Part shown: positions 1-11,890 of the stretch, in pieces | Position numbering within the stretch: position 1 is the stretch's first letter | Layout: each line of letters begins with the position of its first letter | Source of the DNA: Ananas comosus | Lineage: Eukaryota > Streptophyta > Magnoliopsida > Poales > Bromeliaceae | Reading direction: 5' to 3' | DNA length: 64,000 nt | Assembly (NCBI RefSeq): GCF_001540865.1 | Contig: NC_033631.1 | Coordinates: 518,687-582,686 of the forward strand | Notes under the pieces: model-generated | Seen by the model: the letters and a program-made list of their open reading frames with translations, nothing else | Database searches by the model: none | Told to the model about the DNA's origin: nothing | Translations under genes and position numbers: made by a program

Positions 1-620
1 ACATTTTATGTAAGTCTGGACAAACAAACCAACCTTCTACGTCGTTGTTAGAAGAAACCTGATAAATACCTTAATATGTATATTTAGAAACAAAACACAA
101 TCATCATACAACTGATTAAACAAACCTACTAGTATATAAAAATCCATACAATAAAGAGAACGAAATAGTATCCTGAATAAACCTTTTAAAATATGACCAA
201 TAATACGAGTCTGGTTACAATGGACAATGCCCCATACGACACCACGTACCATGACCATCTCTTTGTACCAAACGATCTCGATCCTAATCAACCTTGCCAT
301 AAAGGTCTTACACCAAGTAAATCTTGCAGTTATGTCTAGCTGTATATATTATTTCAGTTATTGAATGGAAACAAAGACATATCAAGAAAAGAAAGCAATT
401 CCATAGTCTAACCTTAGAGGACCACTTCCCTACACGGAAAATCGACTACCGTGTTATGTACGACGTGGTGTCGGAATTTGTGACATGACAAGAAAGGAAT
501 TTTGATATGAAGAACATGTTGCAATGAACTTTTTGAATTATAATACTCTATAACAACCTCAGTTCGAGTGGAGCTTTCATTTACTTGGTTTGAACTATAC
601 TGTAAGATTCAACCCGTACT
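1..620. other. Mirror block a (reversed, not complemented)
   Basis: Read left to right, the base-by-base complement of this block matches 6760-7376 in the same direction, with few mismatches or indels. It does not match as a reverse complement. Reversing the letters in place makes it run smoothly into 621-880, which is an ordinary reverse complement of 6540-6755, so the two together become one normal inverted copy of about 6540-7376. Because the join is seamless only if the block starts at base 1, the window probably begins at a contig end. Open frames here are meaningless. Confidence 0.9.
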
Positions 621-2330
621 TAACAAAGGTTGCTTACGCGCAAGTTTGCAAATCTTAAGTGCTGCTTCAACTTATAAGTCCTACAAACCCTAGAAAGGGC
701 ATTTTATAGTTTCGTACAAAATAATGGTTAATTACAAATTCAGTTCGCAAAATTCGACCTTGATTCTAATTTAGTCCCCCATAGTCTCAACTGTAACAAA
801 TTACTCCCTAAAACTTGTCCTGCATAACAATTATGATTTTTCTATTAGTTTTTTTTTTTTCTGGGTCTTAAAAAGAAAAGGTGAAGCAATGTTTCTATCA
901 TTCTACTTCTCAACAGGCGAAATTGAAACCGATTTCAAGCCATAGGGACTAAACTGCGAATCAAAGAAAGAAAAATCAATGCCAAAACTACTATTTTGTA
1001 ACAACCCTGAAGAATAAATGGTAGAAGTAGTAGTAGTAGTAGGAGTTAGCAGGGAGAGTAGTAAAAATGCCAACTTTACTCAGTTAAGATGGAGAATAAG
1101 GGCGGCAGCCGGTCGGAGAGGAGGAAGCGCGCCAAGCGGGACGGCGGGAAGGTGCTCGGGTGGAACTCCGACGAGGACTAGGGCATCCTGGGTGCTCCGA
1201 AGGAGAAGAGGGAGGATCGAGGTAGATGGGCGGAGGCTTCTGCAGGATCTGGAGGGCGGAGGAAGAGAGCGGAGGAACGGGTAACTCGATAGCGGGTAGC
1301 GGGCGGTCGGATTACCGGATCGGGCGTAAAACGCGGACCCAAGCCCCGCCTGGTTGTGGATAGTGCGGAGTAGGCGAACCCGCGAACCGCTTACCCGGTT
1401 AACATGTAGTTTCGGACCAAACAAAACCACCCAAGGCCCACAAGCAACCAGATTCAACCCATCAGGCCTCATTCCCCATTTTTGACAAATTGCTGTTAAC
1501 CCCTAGTAGCTTAGTTTGCTTACAATTCAGTACAAGTTGTATAGGCTATATATAGTTAACGGGATGTAATTGCAAGGCATGAAGGAATGAAATGAATTAG
1601 TCTATTTTCTCCCCAAAAGTTCTTCTCCAAACCCTACTTCTTCTCCACTACTTCTCTTCCCCATTTCTTTCCCCCCAATCCTCTATCTCTATCTCTAGCT
1701 ATATTTCTACTCCCTATTCTCTACTATTTCTCTCCCTAATTCTCTTCTTTCTCTTCCCTATCTCTGTCACCGTCTCTCTCTTACCTCATTTTACCTCAGT
1801 TTCTTACCACGAATCCGTCGGAGCCGCGACCGGAAGCACCAAGAACAGGAATATACAAGCCGGGATATTACATATTTCTACCACAAAATTCGTAACTAAT
1901 CTTTTCTTCCATATGCTGATACTACACAATTAAGCTTCAACCACAGCTTACAAGATGGATGCTACGCCACATTCACAAGTCGATTTAAGAACAAAAAGGG
2001 GGAGATTAAAGCGGATAAGGTGAATTGAGAAAGGGCCCTACTAACCCTAGGGCGAACCTTTGGATGAAGCTTCGCCTCGAAAACGGCGGCGGCGGCGGCG
2101 GAGGGAGACGGGGTCGGCGCCGCCGCACCTAGGGAAGAGAGAGGAATCCCTCGCCGCCTCCGTAGAGAAGAGAGAGAGGGGGAGAGAGAGAAACCCTAGG
2201 AGAGAGAGAGAAAGAGTAGTAGGGCCCCTAGGAATCCCTCCGCCGCCGCCGCTTTCGAGGCGAAGCTTCATCCAAAGGTTCGCCCTAGGGTTAGTAGGGC
2301 CCTTTCTCAATCCACCTTATCCGCTTTAAT
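621..2330 (-). repeat. Inverted copy of the Rpr2 gene leader region
   Basis: From 621 to about 880 this is the ordinary reverse complement of 6540-6755. From about 1840 to 2330 it is the reverse complement of 2345-2830, including the GC-rich leader with the CTAGGGTTT motif and the GCC-repeat tract. The part 841-2018 is also present in mirrored form at 5343-6531. 1080-1300 is GC-rich without a convincing protein. 1600-1800 is a pyrimidine-rich tract typical of a leader. I see no intact gene here; it looks like a promoter/leader copy pointing left. Confidence 0.75.
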
Positions 2331-2344
2331 TTTATTATTTTGTA

Positions 2345-3437
2345 GGGACACATTTACAATTAACCCAAACCATAAACAAACCCCTTCTCTCTTTCTCTTC
2401 CCCCTCTCTCTCTCTCTCCGACTCTTTCTCTCTCTCTCCTAGGGTTTCTCTCTCTCCCCCTCTCTCTCTTCTCCACGGAGGCGGCGAGGGATCCCTCTCT
2501 CTTCCCTAGGTGCGGCGGCGTCGACCCCGTCTCCCTCCGCCGCAGCCGCCGCCGCCGCCGCCGCTTTCGAGGCGAAGCTTCATCCAAAGGTTCGCCCTAG
2601 GGTTAGTAGGGCCCTTTCTCAATCCACCTTATCCGCTTTAATCTCCCCCTTTTTGTTCTTAAATCGACTTGTGAATGTGGCGAAGCATCCATCTTGTAAG
2701 CTGTGGTTGAAGCTTAATTGTGTATTATCAGCATATGGAAGAAGAGATTAGTTACGAATTTTGTGGTAGAAATATGTAGTTTTCCGGCATTGTATTTTCC
2801 TGTTTCTTGGTGCTTCACAATTCGGTCGCTATAGCTTCGAAATCGGTTTCGTTTTCAGCTGCTGAGAAGTAGAATGATAGTACGATTGTTTTGTATGAGA
2901 CTGTGACAGATGCATTTTCTAGGGTTTGTAGAACTTAGAAGTTGAAGCATTAGTTAGAGATTTAGTAGAGCCTAGGGCGTAAGCAACCTTTAGTTCTGTA
3001 GATATAGATTCAGACCTGTTTGTTTGGTTGGAAAGAAATGGGGCAGATAATCTAGTTTGGACGTTGTATGGTATTGTAGATATATATTTGTTTTGTGTTA
3101 GGAGTATGTTGACTAATTTGTTTGGATTCCTTCATGTCTTTCAATTAGGTCTCGTTAACTTTCTCTTGCTTATATAACTTAGTACTTATTTGTAAGCAAT
3201 TTTAGCTACTAGGGGTTATTATGCTCAGACCAATGTTGTCTGTTATGGGGTATGCTGTGGTGCATGGTACTAGTTGAGAATCATGGTTTGCTTGTGCTAG
3301 GCCTTGGTTGGTTTTGTTTTGTCCAGAATGTGGTTCATGTTAGACCGGTTAAGCGGTTCGCGGGTTCGCCATACTCTGCACTAAAGTCCATAACTTGGCT
3401 TTGTTTGTGTCTGCGTTCTTTTCTTTCGTTCCGGTAA
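2345..3437 (+). repeat. Direct copy of the Rpr2 gene promoter, leader exon and intron start
   Basis: Closely similar in the same direction to 5056-5341 (leader) and, from about 2890, to 6660-7150 (intron). It carries the CT-rich leader, the CTAGGGTTTCTCTC motif, the GCC repeats and the CATCCAAAGGT exon edge seen upstream of the gene at 7797. No coding exon follows, so this is a duplicated 5' segment. With 621-2330 it forms a head-to-head inverted repeat centred near 2338. Confidence 0.7.
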
Positions 3438-3895
3438 TCATGCCCACTTAGAATGTCCTATCAAGTTTGGTTCCTTCTCTTTCGAGCTGATCTTGACTCC
3501 GACAATATCCTCCTGATACTAAGTTTTTCAAGTAACGTTGTACTAGTTCGTCTAGTTTTAAGGGAGAACTTTACCGTGTTTCGCTTGGTGCAGCTTGTAC
3601 TGTGCGATCAGCTTAATCTTATGCAGATCCACTTGACTAGTAGAGTTGCAATCTTACTACCTCTAACGAAATGAATAGAACTATACTGATACTAAGTTAT
3701 GCTTGATTGGACTTTGTTATATATGTTGTTTTGTATTGATGTTCTTTCTTAAGCACATTGTGGCAATACCGTTCCAACTGATCCTGGCTCTAGCACAACC
3801 ATTTTTTTCTACCAGGTTACCATGCTCCACAGCATACCCCGTAACAGGTGACATTGAGTCTTGAGCATAATAGCCTTTATATTTTTATTTTCCTA
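3437..3895 (-). repeat. Inverted internal segment of the duplicated leader intron
   Basis: Parts of this stretch are ordinary reverse complement of about 6950-7380, while about 3660-3720 again resembles 7335-7400 in the forward direction. It follows directly on 2890-3437, which is the same repeat in forward orientation, so the two could form a long hairpin. No coding content is seen. Confidence 0.6.
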
Positions 3896-5055
3896 ATAAG
3901 TCCTATGATAAAGCAATATATATTATATATCTAATTATTTATGATCATCTATATAAATATAGATTAACATACTACTTATATAAATGTAAGATTTATATGT
4001 ATTCGAATTGCATTATTGAGTCCGAAGACGATTGTTGCTGCATCTTCCAAGCTCGTGTTCAGGTCGTGTTTGTCTCGTTTACCTAACCGAGCGATTCGAT
4101 CTCGAGCTCATTTTTAGTCGAATACGAGCTGGCTTGCGAATAGCGAGTTGGATTGCCACCCCTACCGAACACGAGCCGGCCTCAGCTCACTTGTGTTCGG
4201 CTAGTTGACACTTAGTTGCAAATAGTTGTAATTGCATTGTATTTTTATATTATTTATGGTCGGTAAAAGTGTTATTAATTCTTTCTGTTTTTACACTAAA
4301 ATTTCGGTTGCAACCGTTACTCAGTAATTTTGTTGCAATAATTTAAGGATTATTGCTTCAAAAGTCCTAATTATCAAATGTGTTTTTCTTTAGCTTCAAA
4401 ATAAACAAATTTTGTCTTTACCATAAGTTAGAATGATAGGTAACATAAAAATAAAATATTAAAATTGATAAATGATATAAAATATTATAAATAAAAACTA
4501 ATTATATTTGATCAACTAACAGGAAGGAATATATTATTTATAAATTTACAATTTTAGAGAGGTATATTTTTTTAAGAAACTATTGACGGGTCGGAGTTTG
4601 GATAAGTTTCAAGAGAAAAGCCTAACCCGAATCCGTGAACCAACTCCGAAATCGAACCCGAATTCGAACCCAACGGATTTTGAAAATTCATATTCAAAAT
4701 CTAAAATCAAACCAAACAAAAAACTTGAAACTTGAGCCTGAACCCGAACTCGAAAATTCGAACTCGAAACAATCATTTTTCTTTACCATATTTCAAAATT
4801 ATATTATATTAAAATATACAATTTTAAAATATAATTCATTCAAATGTAACATTAAATGTTGATACTAAAACAAAATCTATTCGGTTCGGATCAGGATACA
4901 CATAAAATTCATATCCGAATCTGAATTTATCAAATTTTATTTTTATATTCGAAATTATACCCACTTTCGAGTTTGGATCCGCATAAAATTTTGTGCATCC
5001 ATACCCGTTGACATCTCCAACCGATACATTCTAGGGACAAGTATATTCAATTTTA
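3896..5055. repeat. AT-rich repeat block with an inverted twin at 46.6-48.6 kb
   Basis: About 4000-5125 is the reverse complement of about 46625-48560. It includes runs such as GAACCCGAATTCGAACCC near 4640-4680 and the CTCGAGCTCATTT...TTGCCACCCCTAC segment at 4100-4165, which looks like a dispersed repeat. No gene is visible. This copy lacks the MITE that interrupts the twin at 46935-47357, so it serves as an empty-site reference. Confidence 0.7.
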
Positions 5056-5341
5056 TTATTTTGTAGGGACACATTTACAATTAACCCAAACCATAAACAA
5101 ACCCCTTCTCTCTTTCTCTTCCCCCTCTCTCTCTCTTTCCGACTCTTTCTCTCTCTCTCCTAGGGTTTCTCTCTCTCCCCCTCTCTCTCTTCTCCACGGA
5201 GGCGGCGAGGGATCCCTCTCTCTCTTCTCCACGGAGCCGGCGAGGGATCCCTCTCTCTTCCCTAGGTGCGGCGGCGTCGACCCCGTCTCCCTCCGCCGCA
5301 GCCGCCGCCGCCGCTTTCGAGGCGAAGCTTCATCCAAAGGT
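5056..5341 (+). promoter_or_regulatory. Probable promoter end and 5' UTR exon of the Rpr2-type gene
   Basis: A CT-rich tract (5105-5220) with CTAGGGTTTCTC, then a GCC-repeat leader ending CATCCAAAG|GT at 5340, looks like an untranslated first exon with a splice donor. The acceptor would be TTTCTGTCTAG at 7790-7791, just before the ATG at 7797. A short tandem duplication (GGCGAGGGATCCCTCTCTCT) lies inside. The 'n' at 5342 replaces roughly 45 bases present at the matching place in the copy at 2590-2630. The leader assignment is inference from base composition and splice signals. Confidence 0.5.
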
Positions 5342-5342
5342 N

Positions 5343-6531
5343 AGATAATCAAAAAAAAAAAAGACCCAGAATTTTAAGCATTGCCACTTAGAGAAAAAGA
5401 TAGTAAGACGAAGAGTTGTCCGCTTTAACTTCGGCTAAAGTTCGGTATCCCTGAATTGACGCTTAGTTTCTACCTACGAAGTTACGGTGTAAGTGATCAG
5501 CTAAAACATTGTTGGGCCACCTCTAATTTAGCCTATCTTCATCATCATCATCATCCTCAATCGTCCCTCTCATCATTTTTACGGTTGAAATGAGTCAATT
5601 CTACCTCTTATTCCCGCCGTCGGCCAGCCTCTCCTCCTTCGCGCGGTTCGCCCTGCCGCCCTTCCACGAGCCCACCTTGAGGCTGCTCCTGATCCCGTAG
5701 GACCCACGAGGCTTCCTCTTCTCCCTCCTAGCTCCATCTACCCGCCTCCGAAGACGTCCTAGACCTCCCGCCTCCTTCTCTCGCCTCCTTGCCCATTGAG
5801 CTATCGCCCATCGCCCGCCAGCCTAATGGCCTAGCCCGCATTTTGCGCCTGGGTTCGGGGCGGACCAACACCTATCACGCCTCATCCGCTTGGGCGCTTG
5901 GCGAATGGGCCAATTGTACATCAAAGCCTGGTTTGTTTTGGTGGGTTCCGGGTGTTCGTTGGTCTAAGTTGGGTAGTCCGGAGTAAGGGGTAAAAACTGT
6001 TTAACGACAATTGGGGATCATCGAATCAAACGAATGTTAAGTCATGTTCAACATATCCGATATATATCAATTGCCCTACATTAACGTTCCGTACTTCCTT
6101 ACTTTACTTAATCAGATAAAAGAGGGGTTTTCAAGAAGAGGTTTGGGATGAAGAAGAGGTGATGAAGAGAAGGGGTAAAGAAAGGGGGGTTAGGAGATAG
6201 AGATAGAGATCGATATAAAGATGAGGGATAAGAGATGATAAAGAGAGGGATTAAGAGAAGAAAGAGAAGGGATAGAGACAGTGGCAGAGAGAGAATGGAG
6301 TAAAATGGAGTCAAAGAATGGTGCTTAGGCAGCCTCGGCGCTGGCCTTCGTGGTTCTTGTCCTTATATGTTCGGCCCTATAATGTATAAAGATGGTGTTT
6401 TAAGCATTGATTAGAAAAGAAGGTATACGACTATGATGTGTTAATTCGAAGTTGGTGTCGAATGTTCTACCTACGATGCGGTGTAAGTGTTCAGCTAAAT
6501 TCTTGTTTTTCCCCCTCTAATTTCGCCTATT
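5343..6531. other. Mirror block b (reversed, not complemented)
   Basis: The left-to-right complement of 5343-6531 matches 841-2018 in the same direction, almost base for base over long runs (for example 5560-5720 with 1066-1226, and 6014-6100 with 1501-1590). Reversing the letters in place gives a normal copy. Its first bases then continue the leader broken by the 'n' at 5342, and its last bases run into the intron at 6532 with about ten duplicated bases at the join. Any open frames inside are artefacts. Confidence 0.92.
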
Positions 6532-7791
6532 ACTAATGGAAAATCATAATTGTTATGCAGGACAAGTTTTAGGGAGTAATTTGTTACAGTTGAGACTATG
6601 GGGGACTAAATTAGAATCAAGGTCGAATTTTGCGAACTGAATTTGTTATTAACCATTGTTTTGTATGAAACTATAAGATGCATTTTCTAGGGTTTGTAGA
6701 ACTTACAAGTTGAAGCAGTACTTAAGATTTGTGAGCCTGCGCGTAAGCAACCTTTGTTCTGTAAAATACATTCAGACCTGTTTGTTTGGTTGGAAGATGC
6801 AGCAATAATCTACTTTGGACCTTTATGGTATTATACATATATATTTGTTTTGTGTTAGGAGTATGTTGACTAATTTGTTTGGATGATCATATATTTTTAG
6901 GTATGTTATTTCTCTTGCTTTATCTTAGGACTTATTTGGAAAATTTTATACTGGTTATTATGCTCAGACCAATGTTACCTGTTACGGGGTATGCTGTGGT
7001 GCATGGTACTAGTAGAGAAACATGGTTTGCTAGAGCTAGGATTAGTTGGAACGGTATTTCCAGAATGTGGTTCATTTAGAACGTCAATACAGATCGACAT
7101 ATATAATAAAGTCAATAACTTACCTTTGTTTCTGTATAGTTCTTTTTTTTCGTTAAGGTATCAGGTTGGAATCTCCTGGTGAAGGGATGTGCCTTTTAGC
7201 TGATGGCACAATACATGCTGCACCACAGCCTTAAACACTGTACTGTTCTTTCCTTAAAACTATACTTCTTGTACAACGTTACTTGAAAAACTTAATATTA
7301 TGAGATATTGTTGGAGTCAAGCTCACCTCGAAAGTAAATGAACCAAACTTGATATGACATTCTAAGTTGGGCATGATTGGACTTGGTTTTTGAACTTGCT
7401 TATATATATGATGCTCCTAAGTTGAGGCCCGCCAAAGGACTGAATATACACAATCATTAAATTCTAAGGTTAAGCTCAACCATGTAAAAGCAGACTTGAT
7501 GGCTGGTTTAGATATCGGCCTACCATGTTATTTCCAATTTACAAGATATGAGAGTCCAGCTATGTTTAACATTACGGACCAATTACTACTTGCTAATGAA
7601 CAAGTGTAAGTAGAATTAGTTTTTCTAATTCCCTACATTGTTTTGTCATAACCTTTCCATGCTATGTGTCAACAAAGAAAAATACTATTGATATTTTGCC
7701 TGTTGGTGGTTACAAAGGAATGTATGAATTATATGTTTGATACTTTTTCCTTTTGGCATTACAAAAACTTCTCTTTTTCATTTCTGTCTAG
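6532..7791 (+). other. 5' UTR intron of the Rpr2-type gene (right part)
   Basis: Non-coding, correctly oriented sequence between mirror block b and the first coding exon. It matches copies at 2890-3460 (direct) and 621-880 (inverted), and mirror block a. It ends in a pyrimidine-rich tract and TTTCTGTCTAG immediately before the start codon. No other gene is seen. Confidence 0.5.
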
Positions 7792-7796
7792 ATTAG

Positions 7797-9581
7797 ATGG
7801 GGAGGAAACAAGAGAAGAGGCGATCCTTAGCTACAAACCAGGGAATGAGTCACGGTTTAACACTCCGTGAGGAAAATACTGGTAAGAAGACTGTTGATGT
7901 GACTTCCATTTTGAGGATACAACATCTTAAACGTTTGGCAACATGGGCGAGCGGAGAGGCTCGAATACCTCCTCTCGGAGCGTTGCTTGGTGAACGTCTA
8001 GCTGCCAATGCCGAGGCTTCGGGAGTCCCTTTAGACTCGTCTACTTTTCTTTGCCAAAGGTGAGATTTATGTTATATACATGCCTGCCTTAACATATATC
8101 ATTGGCTTAAGGGTATTTCTTTTGATACGAGCGAAAATCAGGGCAGAGTGTAGTGAAGCTTGAGTTTCGCCGAGCTTCACCTTTGCATGGTGGTTATTTG
8201 TATGTCTGCAAGACACTCAGAAAAGTCAAAGATCTAAGAGGTAGAATTAGACAGACGTAGAATTTGTTATTCTTCATGCTCTCTTGTTTTATGAAAACGA
8301 CTTCGGCTCAGAGTGCGCATAAGCCATTTCTGGGGAGTGAGGCTTGTGTGCATAAGCCATTTCTGGGGAGTGAGGCTTGTCGCAAAATCGTAGTTTTGCT
8401 ACAGTTCCAGTGAATGATTGGGCACTTGCATTGATACGAGCAATTGTTGCTCCGACTTCAAAACAAGTAGCCTCGTCATGTAACTGATAGAGTGCATAGT
8501 AATTAAACAGTGAAAGTGAAATATTATGCTATCATGGACCTTGACATTTGTAATAACTTAAATGTTTCCTTGTCAGCTAATAAATTGCAGCGGGTGACAG
8601 ATGCTGAAATCTTATAAACAGTTTTACATTTCATTTTCATTATTAACCTTTTGAAGAATTTGAGTAGCTCAATCCTGTCTCTACAATTTGGTCACTATCT
8701 AGCCTTATTTTTCACCATCTCGTATCTCCAATAGTAAATTAGTAATATACATCGAACAACTGGCTGTTAATGGACTATAATTCTTGTTTTAGTTCGTCTC
8801 AGATAAACTTTTTGGTTGTGTGTGAAACAGATGTTTACTTGAAGCAACCCATTTAAATGCTATTTCTTTTAGGGGGTGTTTCGTACAAATGAAATTTTGC
8901 ATGAGAGCCTTCAGTGAAGTTCTTCGTATTTTTGTTCTGATGTTACATTCAAATTAAACGGGACTACTATGAATTTTAATGAGGATTTATATAATGTTAT
9001 GCAGGTGCGAGACCGTCCTACAGCCCGGTTTCAACTGCACCGTCCGCATAAAGAAGAAACCAAACAAGCCGAGAAGACGAAAGAAGTCGCGCATTCCTTC
9101 TCAAAACAATGTTATCTACACATGCCATTTTTGTTCTCACCCAAACATAAGATGGGGTACCCCCAAAGGCCATCTTAAGAGCTTATCTGCTCCAAGAAGC
9201 AGCTCTCAATCCGACTCGAAGCGCGATCAATCATCCATCAAGGAGTTAACGGACAAGAAAGCAGAATCCATTTCCGAGTTGAATCATATCACTCCCGAAA
9301 AGGTTAAAGCAGTAGAAGAGGTAGCTTTGAAGCACCCGACGACTCCATTAGTAAGACCAGTTAACATGCCCGACAATAAACAGAAGGGTTCTGCTTCTGC
9401 ATCTGAGAAGCTTCTTCGGAATGACGTAAATAGTTCTTCAAGACCAGATTCTGAGAAAAGGGCCGGTGGTTCGAGTAAGCGGAGGAGGAAAGGATGGTCT
9501 AGTCTTAAAGAGATTACTGAAAACAATGAGCTCCAGTGTGCCAGGAGCATCAACAATTTTGTGATCCCATTTGTTATGTAA
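7797..9581 (+). CDS. RNase P subunit Rpr2/Rpp21/SNM1-type zinc-ribbon protein
   Basis: Two coding exons, 7797-8059 and 9005-9581, joined by GTGAGA...TTATGCAG; they sum to 840 nt (279 residues). The splice creates an Arg codon and brings together the zinc-ribbon cysteines: C86-x2-C89 at the junction and C128-x2-C131 (YTCHFCSHPN). Residues 40-75 (ILRIQHLKRLATWAS) match the helical N-terminal region of the Rpr2 family. A basic stretch (about 104-117) and a Ser/Lys-rich, low-complexity C-terminus follow. The family holds the Rpr2/Rpp21 protein of RNase P/MRP, which processes tRNA and rRNA precursors in the nucleus; the plant proteins are little studied, so the function is inferred. The start is the first ATG after a likely leader-intron acceptor. 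It converges on the next gene, 310 bp away. Confidence 0.85.
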
Positions 9582-9890
9582 ACAATGTTTTGTTTTATCT
9601 TACAAAAAGCGATGAAGAGGTGGAATTATGAGAAATTTTGCCAGATATAAAAGTGAATTTCTTTTGCCTGGTGGGAGCTTTACGTAAAAAGTACTGTATG
9701 AATAGAGTTATTTGAATAAGCACTTGAAAATTTTCATTAAAATTTGCCCGACAGCTTCCAATTGCAGCTTCCGTCTATCGAAAAATCCAGAATAGAATAA
9801 GCTGTTCTTAAAGTCAGGCCAAATAAGCAGAAGTTCGACACTCGTCAGAACCTTTTAGGCAAAATAAAACACGAAACACGGAAAACATAC

Positions 9891-11361
9891 TCAAATCGCA
9901 AGTTCCGGTACCACCATCGTGACATCTTCTTCTCCGCCGCTTCTTTGAGTGATCTGCAACTCATAATCTTCTCTTCCATTTTCAGAGCATATCTGAAGCA
10001 CCCTTTTTTCTCTGCATTCTTTCAGCATGAACTTGAATGTGAAGCACTCCTTCAAAGGGAAGGTTTTGTTGCTCCTAATCCCACCACCTCTCTTGTTGTG
10101 GTATCCAGGGTAATCCACCTTCTTGAACTCCACCTTCTCATGCAACTGAAACCCTTCTTTCTCTGCAATTTCCTGCAGCTTCCACTCACAGTAAGGGTAG
10201 TCATCCCTGTGTGACACATGCACTTCACCACCTTCACTAAGCATGAATTTTGCACTCCTGAAAAATGCCCTGAGTAGCTCCTTGTGCCTCCTGCATTGAA
10301 TGCACATTTCATAAAAAAATGAAGACTGGATAAACATGCATGCATGCCCGATATTACTTGTGGAAGATACGTACATTGGAAATAGCCACCGTGGATTGGC
10401 TGAAAGTGACCAGATTCATTGTATGTGATTTGTACCGATAAATACTGATCCGTCAATATTATTATCGTATTAGGTTATATTCAATTCACTGTGTAGTTGT
10501 TCTTACGTGAGAAGTTTGATTAAAGATTCCTTTTATATCTCTAATAACATTTTTTTTTTAAAAAAAAGAAAAAAATCTTTTGTCTAACAGTTTTTCATAA
10601 TAAGGGCAATAAAAGGAGATATGCTTTTAGAAACTTAAAAGATTACTAGAAAAATAAGGTTTTAATTTTTTTTTTTTATGAGCTATGATTGATATTAGCA
10701 TATTTATATTTACGACACACAAATTACATACAATGAATTTGGTCGGTTTCGGTAAGTATATATATAGTAACAAATTTTACTATACATATCTGTCATTAGT
10801 AATACAAGAACTGCTAATATCACCACCCTTCTCTTATCCGCTCCAGTGACTTATATAACTACACACATATCTCGTACGATGAATCTGATCAGTTTCAGTC
10901 AATATAATGAGTCAGTCATTGATAACATCAGAACCGTTGATCTCACCATGCACCTTTCTCTTATATATATATATATATATATATACATCCATTCCTTGAA
11001 ACAACAATTGCTTTTAGCAATTGCACTTCTTGACAGTTATGGAGTACTGCATATAATTCACAAATTAATTCAAAAAAATAAAGAAAAAAGAAAAGAGAAA
11101 AAAAAGAACAAGTTTGTGATCTACATATATTGAACTGGTGATTATGATCATACCTGATAAGCTCAGCATGCCTCTCACAGTAGAAAGGATCATGCCCAGC
11201 ATGAGGGAAGTTGAAGACGACGCGGTCGAACCTCGTCATCCGCTTCAGCGCGACGTGCTCGTGCATGTCGCGCACGTCGATGCCATGCACGACGGTGCAC
11301 CCGCGCTCTGCGAGCTCCGCGAGGTGCGCCGTCGAGGTCCAGTGCTTTGTGGGCAGCTCAT
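9891..11361 (-). CDS. BMT5-like (DUF2431) Rossmann methyltransferase, exons 2 and 3
   Basis: Exon 2 is 11361-11154 and exon 3 is 10290-9891 with the stop; the 863-bp intron is GTATGA...AATGCAG. The joined peptide contains FDRVVFNFPHAGHD and the GGEVHVSHRDDYPYCEW segment, typical of the 25S rRNA (uridine-N3) methyltransferase BMT5-like domain in plant At4g26485-type proteins. Exon 2 begins in the middle of a codon (two bases of Asp), so an exon ending in one extra base must precede it. No such exon lies upstream on this strand. It is at 32848-33058 in mirrored form, carrying the missing GEGDFSFS nucleotide-binding motif. Joined, the three exons give 819 nt (272 residues) with consistent phase. 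Methyl transfer to rRNA is known for yeast BMT5; the plant role is inference. Confidence 0.85.
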
Positions 11362-11654
11362 CTGGGGTGAATATATATATTTTCATGTACATGTAGAAGA
11401 TGAAGTACACATGCATGCATATGCAATGTTTACTATGTATGTATATTGATGGATTAATTAATTTGGTATTTATATATGAACATGCAATATATTATATATA
11501 TATGATTAGTAGTCGATTGAGATCACATAAATTTTGTTAAAAATGTAACAATTTTATCTTCTCTTTTGTGGAATTTTAGATATTTTAAGTCAATTTATGT
11601 AGAAATATAAAAAGTTCAAACATTTAATCGAAATAGTCCAAAGATTATAAGCAC
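11362..11654. other. Start of intron 1 of the BMT5-like gene, AT-rich
   Basis: Correctly oriented, AT-rich, with short TA runs around 11490. It ends at the exon 2 acceptor (TTCACCCCAG on the minus strand). No gene is seen. Confidence 0.5.
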
Positions 11655-11890
11655 ATATGAACCCAAAAAATCTTCCAAATGAAAGTTAATAAAAAAAAAA
11701 GCCAAAAGGATGCAAGAATTAATTATCTTTTTACTTATCATTTTAGTTATCTTTTTTTTTTTATTTGTTGCCTTTTTGGTGCAATTAATTGGGGTTAATT
11801 AATCGATCAAAATTGAGTTTCATTTGGAAGATAATAAAAAAAAAAGCCAAAAGGATGCAAGAATTTATATATATATATATATATATATAT
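11655..11890. repeat. Duplicated 28-bp unit and (TA)n at the probable left seam of mirror block c
   Basis: A unit reading AAAAAGCCAAAAGGATGC occurs at about 11697 and again at about 11840, the second copy running into (TA)n at 11866-11890. By analogy with 40037-40076, where a (TA)n tract directly precedes mirror block d, this tract is the best candidate for the left seam of block c. The seam must lie between 11361 (exon 2, normal) and about 12780 (a repeat in the same mirrored state as its relative at 28835). Confidence 0.5.

Noticed and set aside
1080..1472. 130-codon minus-strand frame in GC-rich DNA
   Set aside because: No family features, frame openness follows from GC content, and the region is part of the repeated leader segment.
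2047..2587. Arg- and Glu-rich frames at 2047-2329 and 2360-2587
   Set aside because: Translation of CT-rich and GCC-repeat leader sequence; present in every copy of that repeat.
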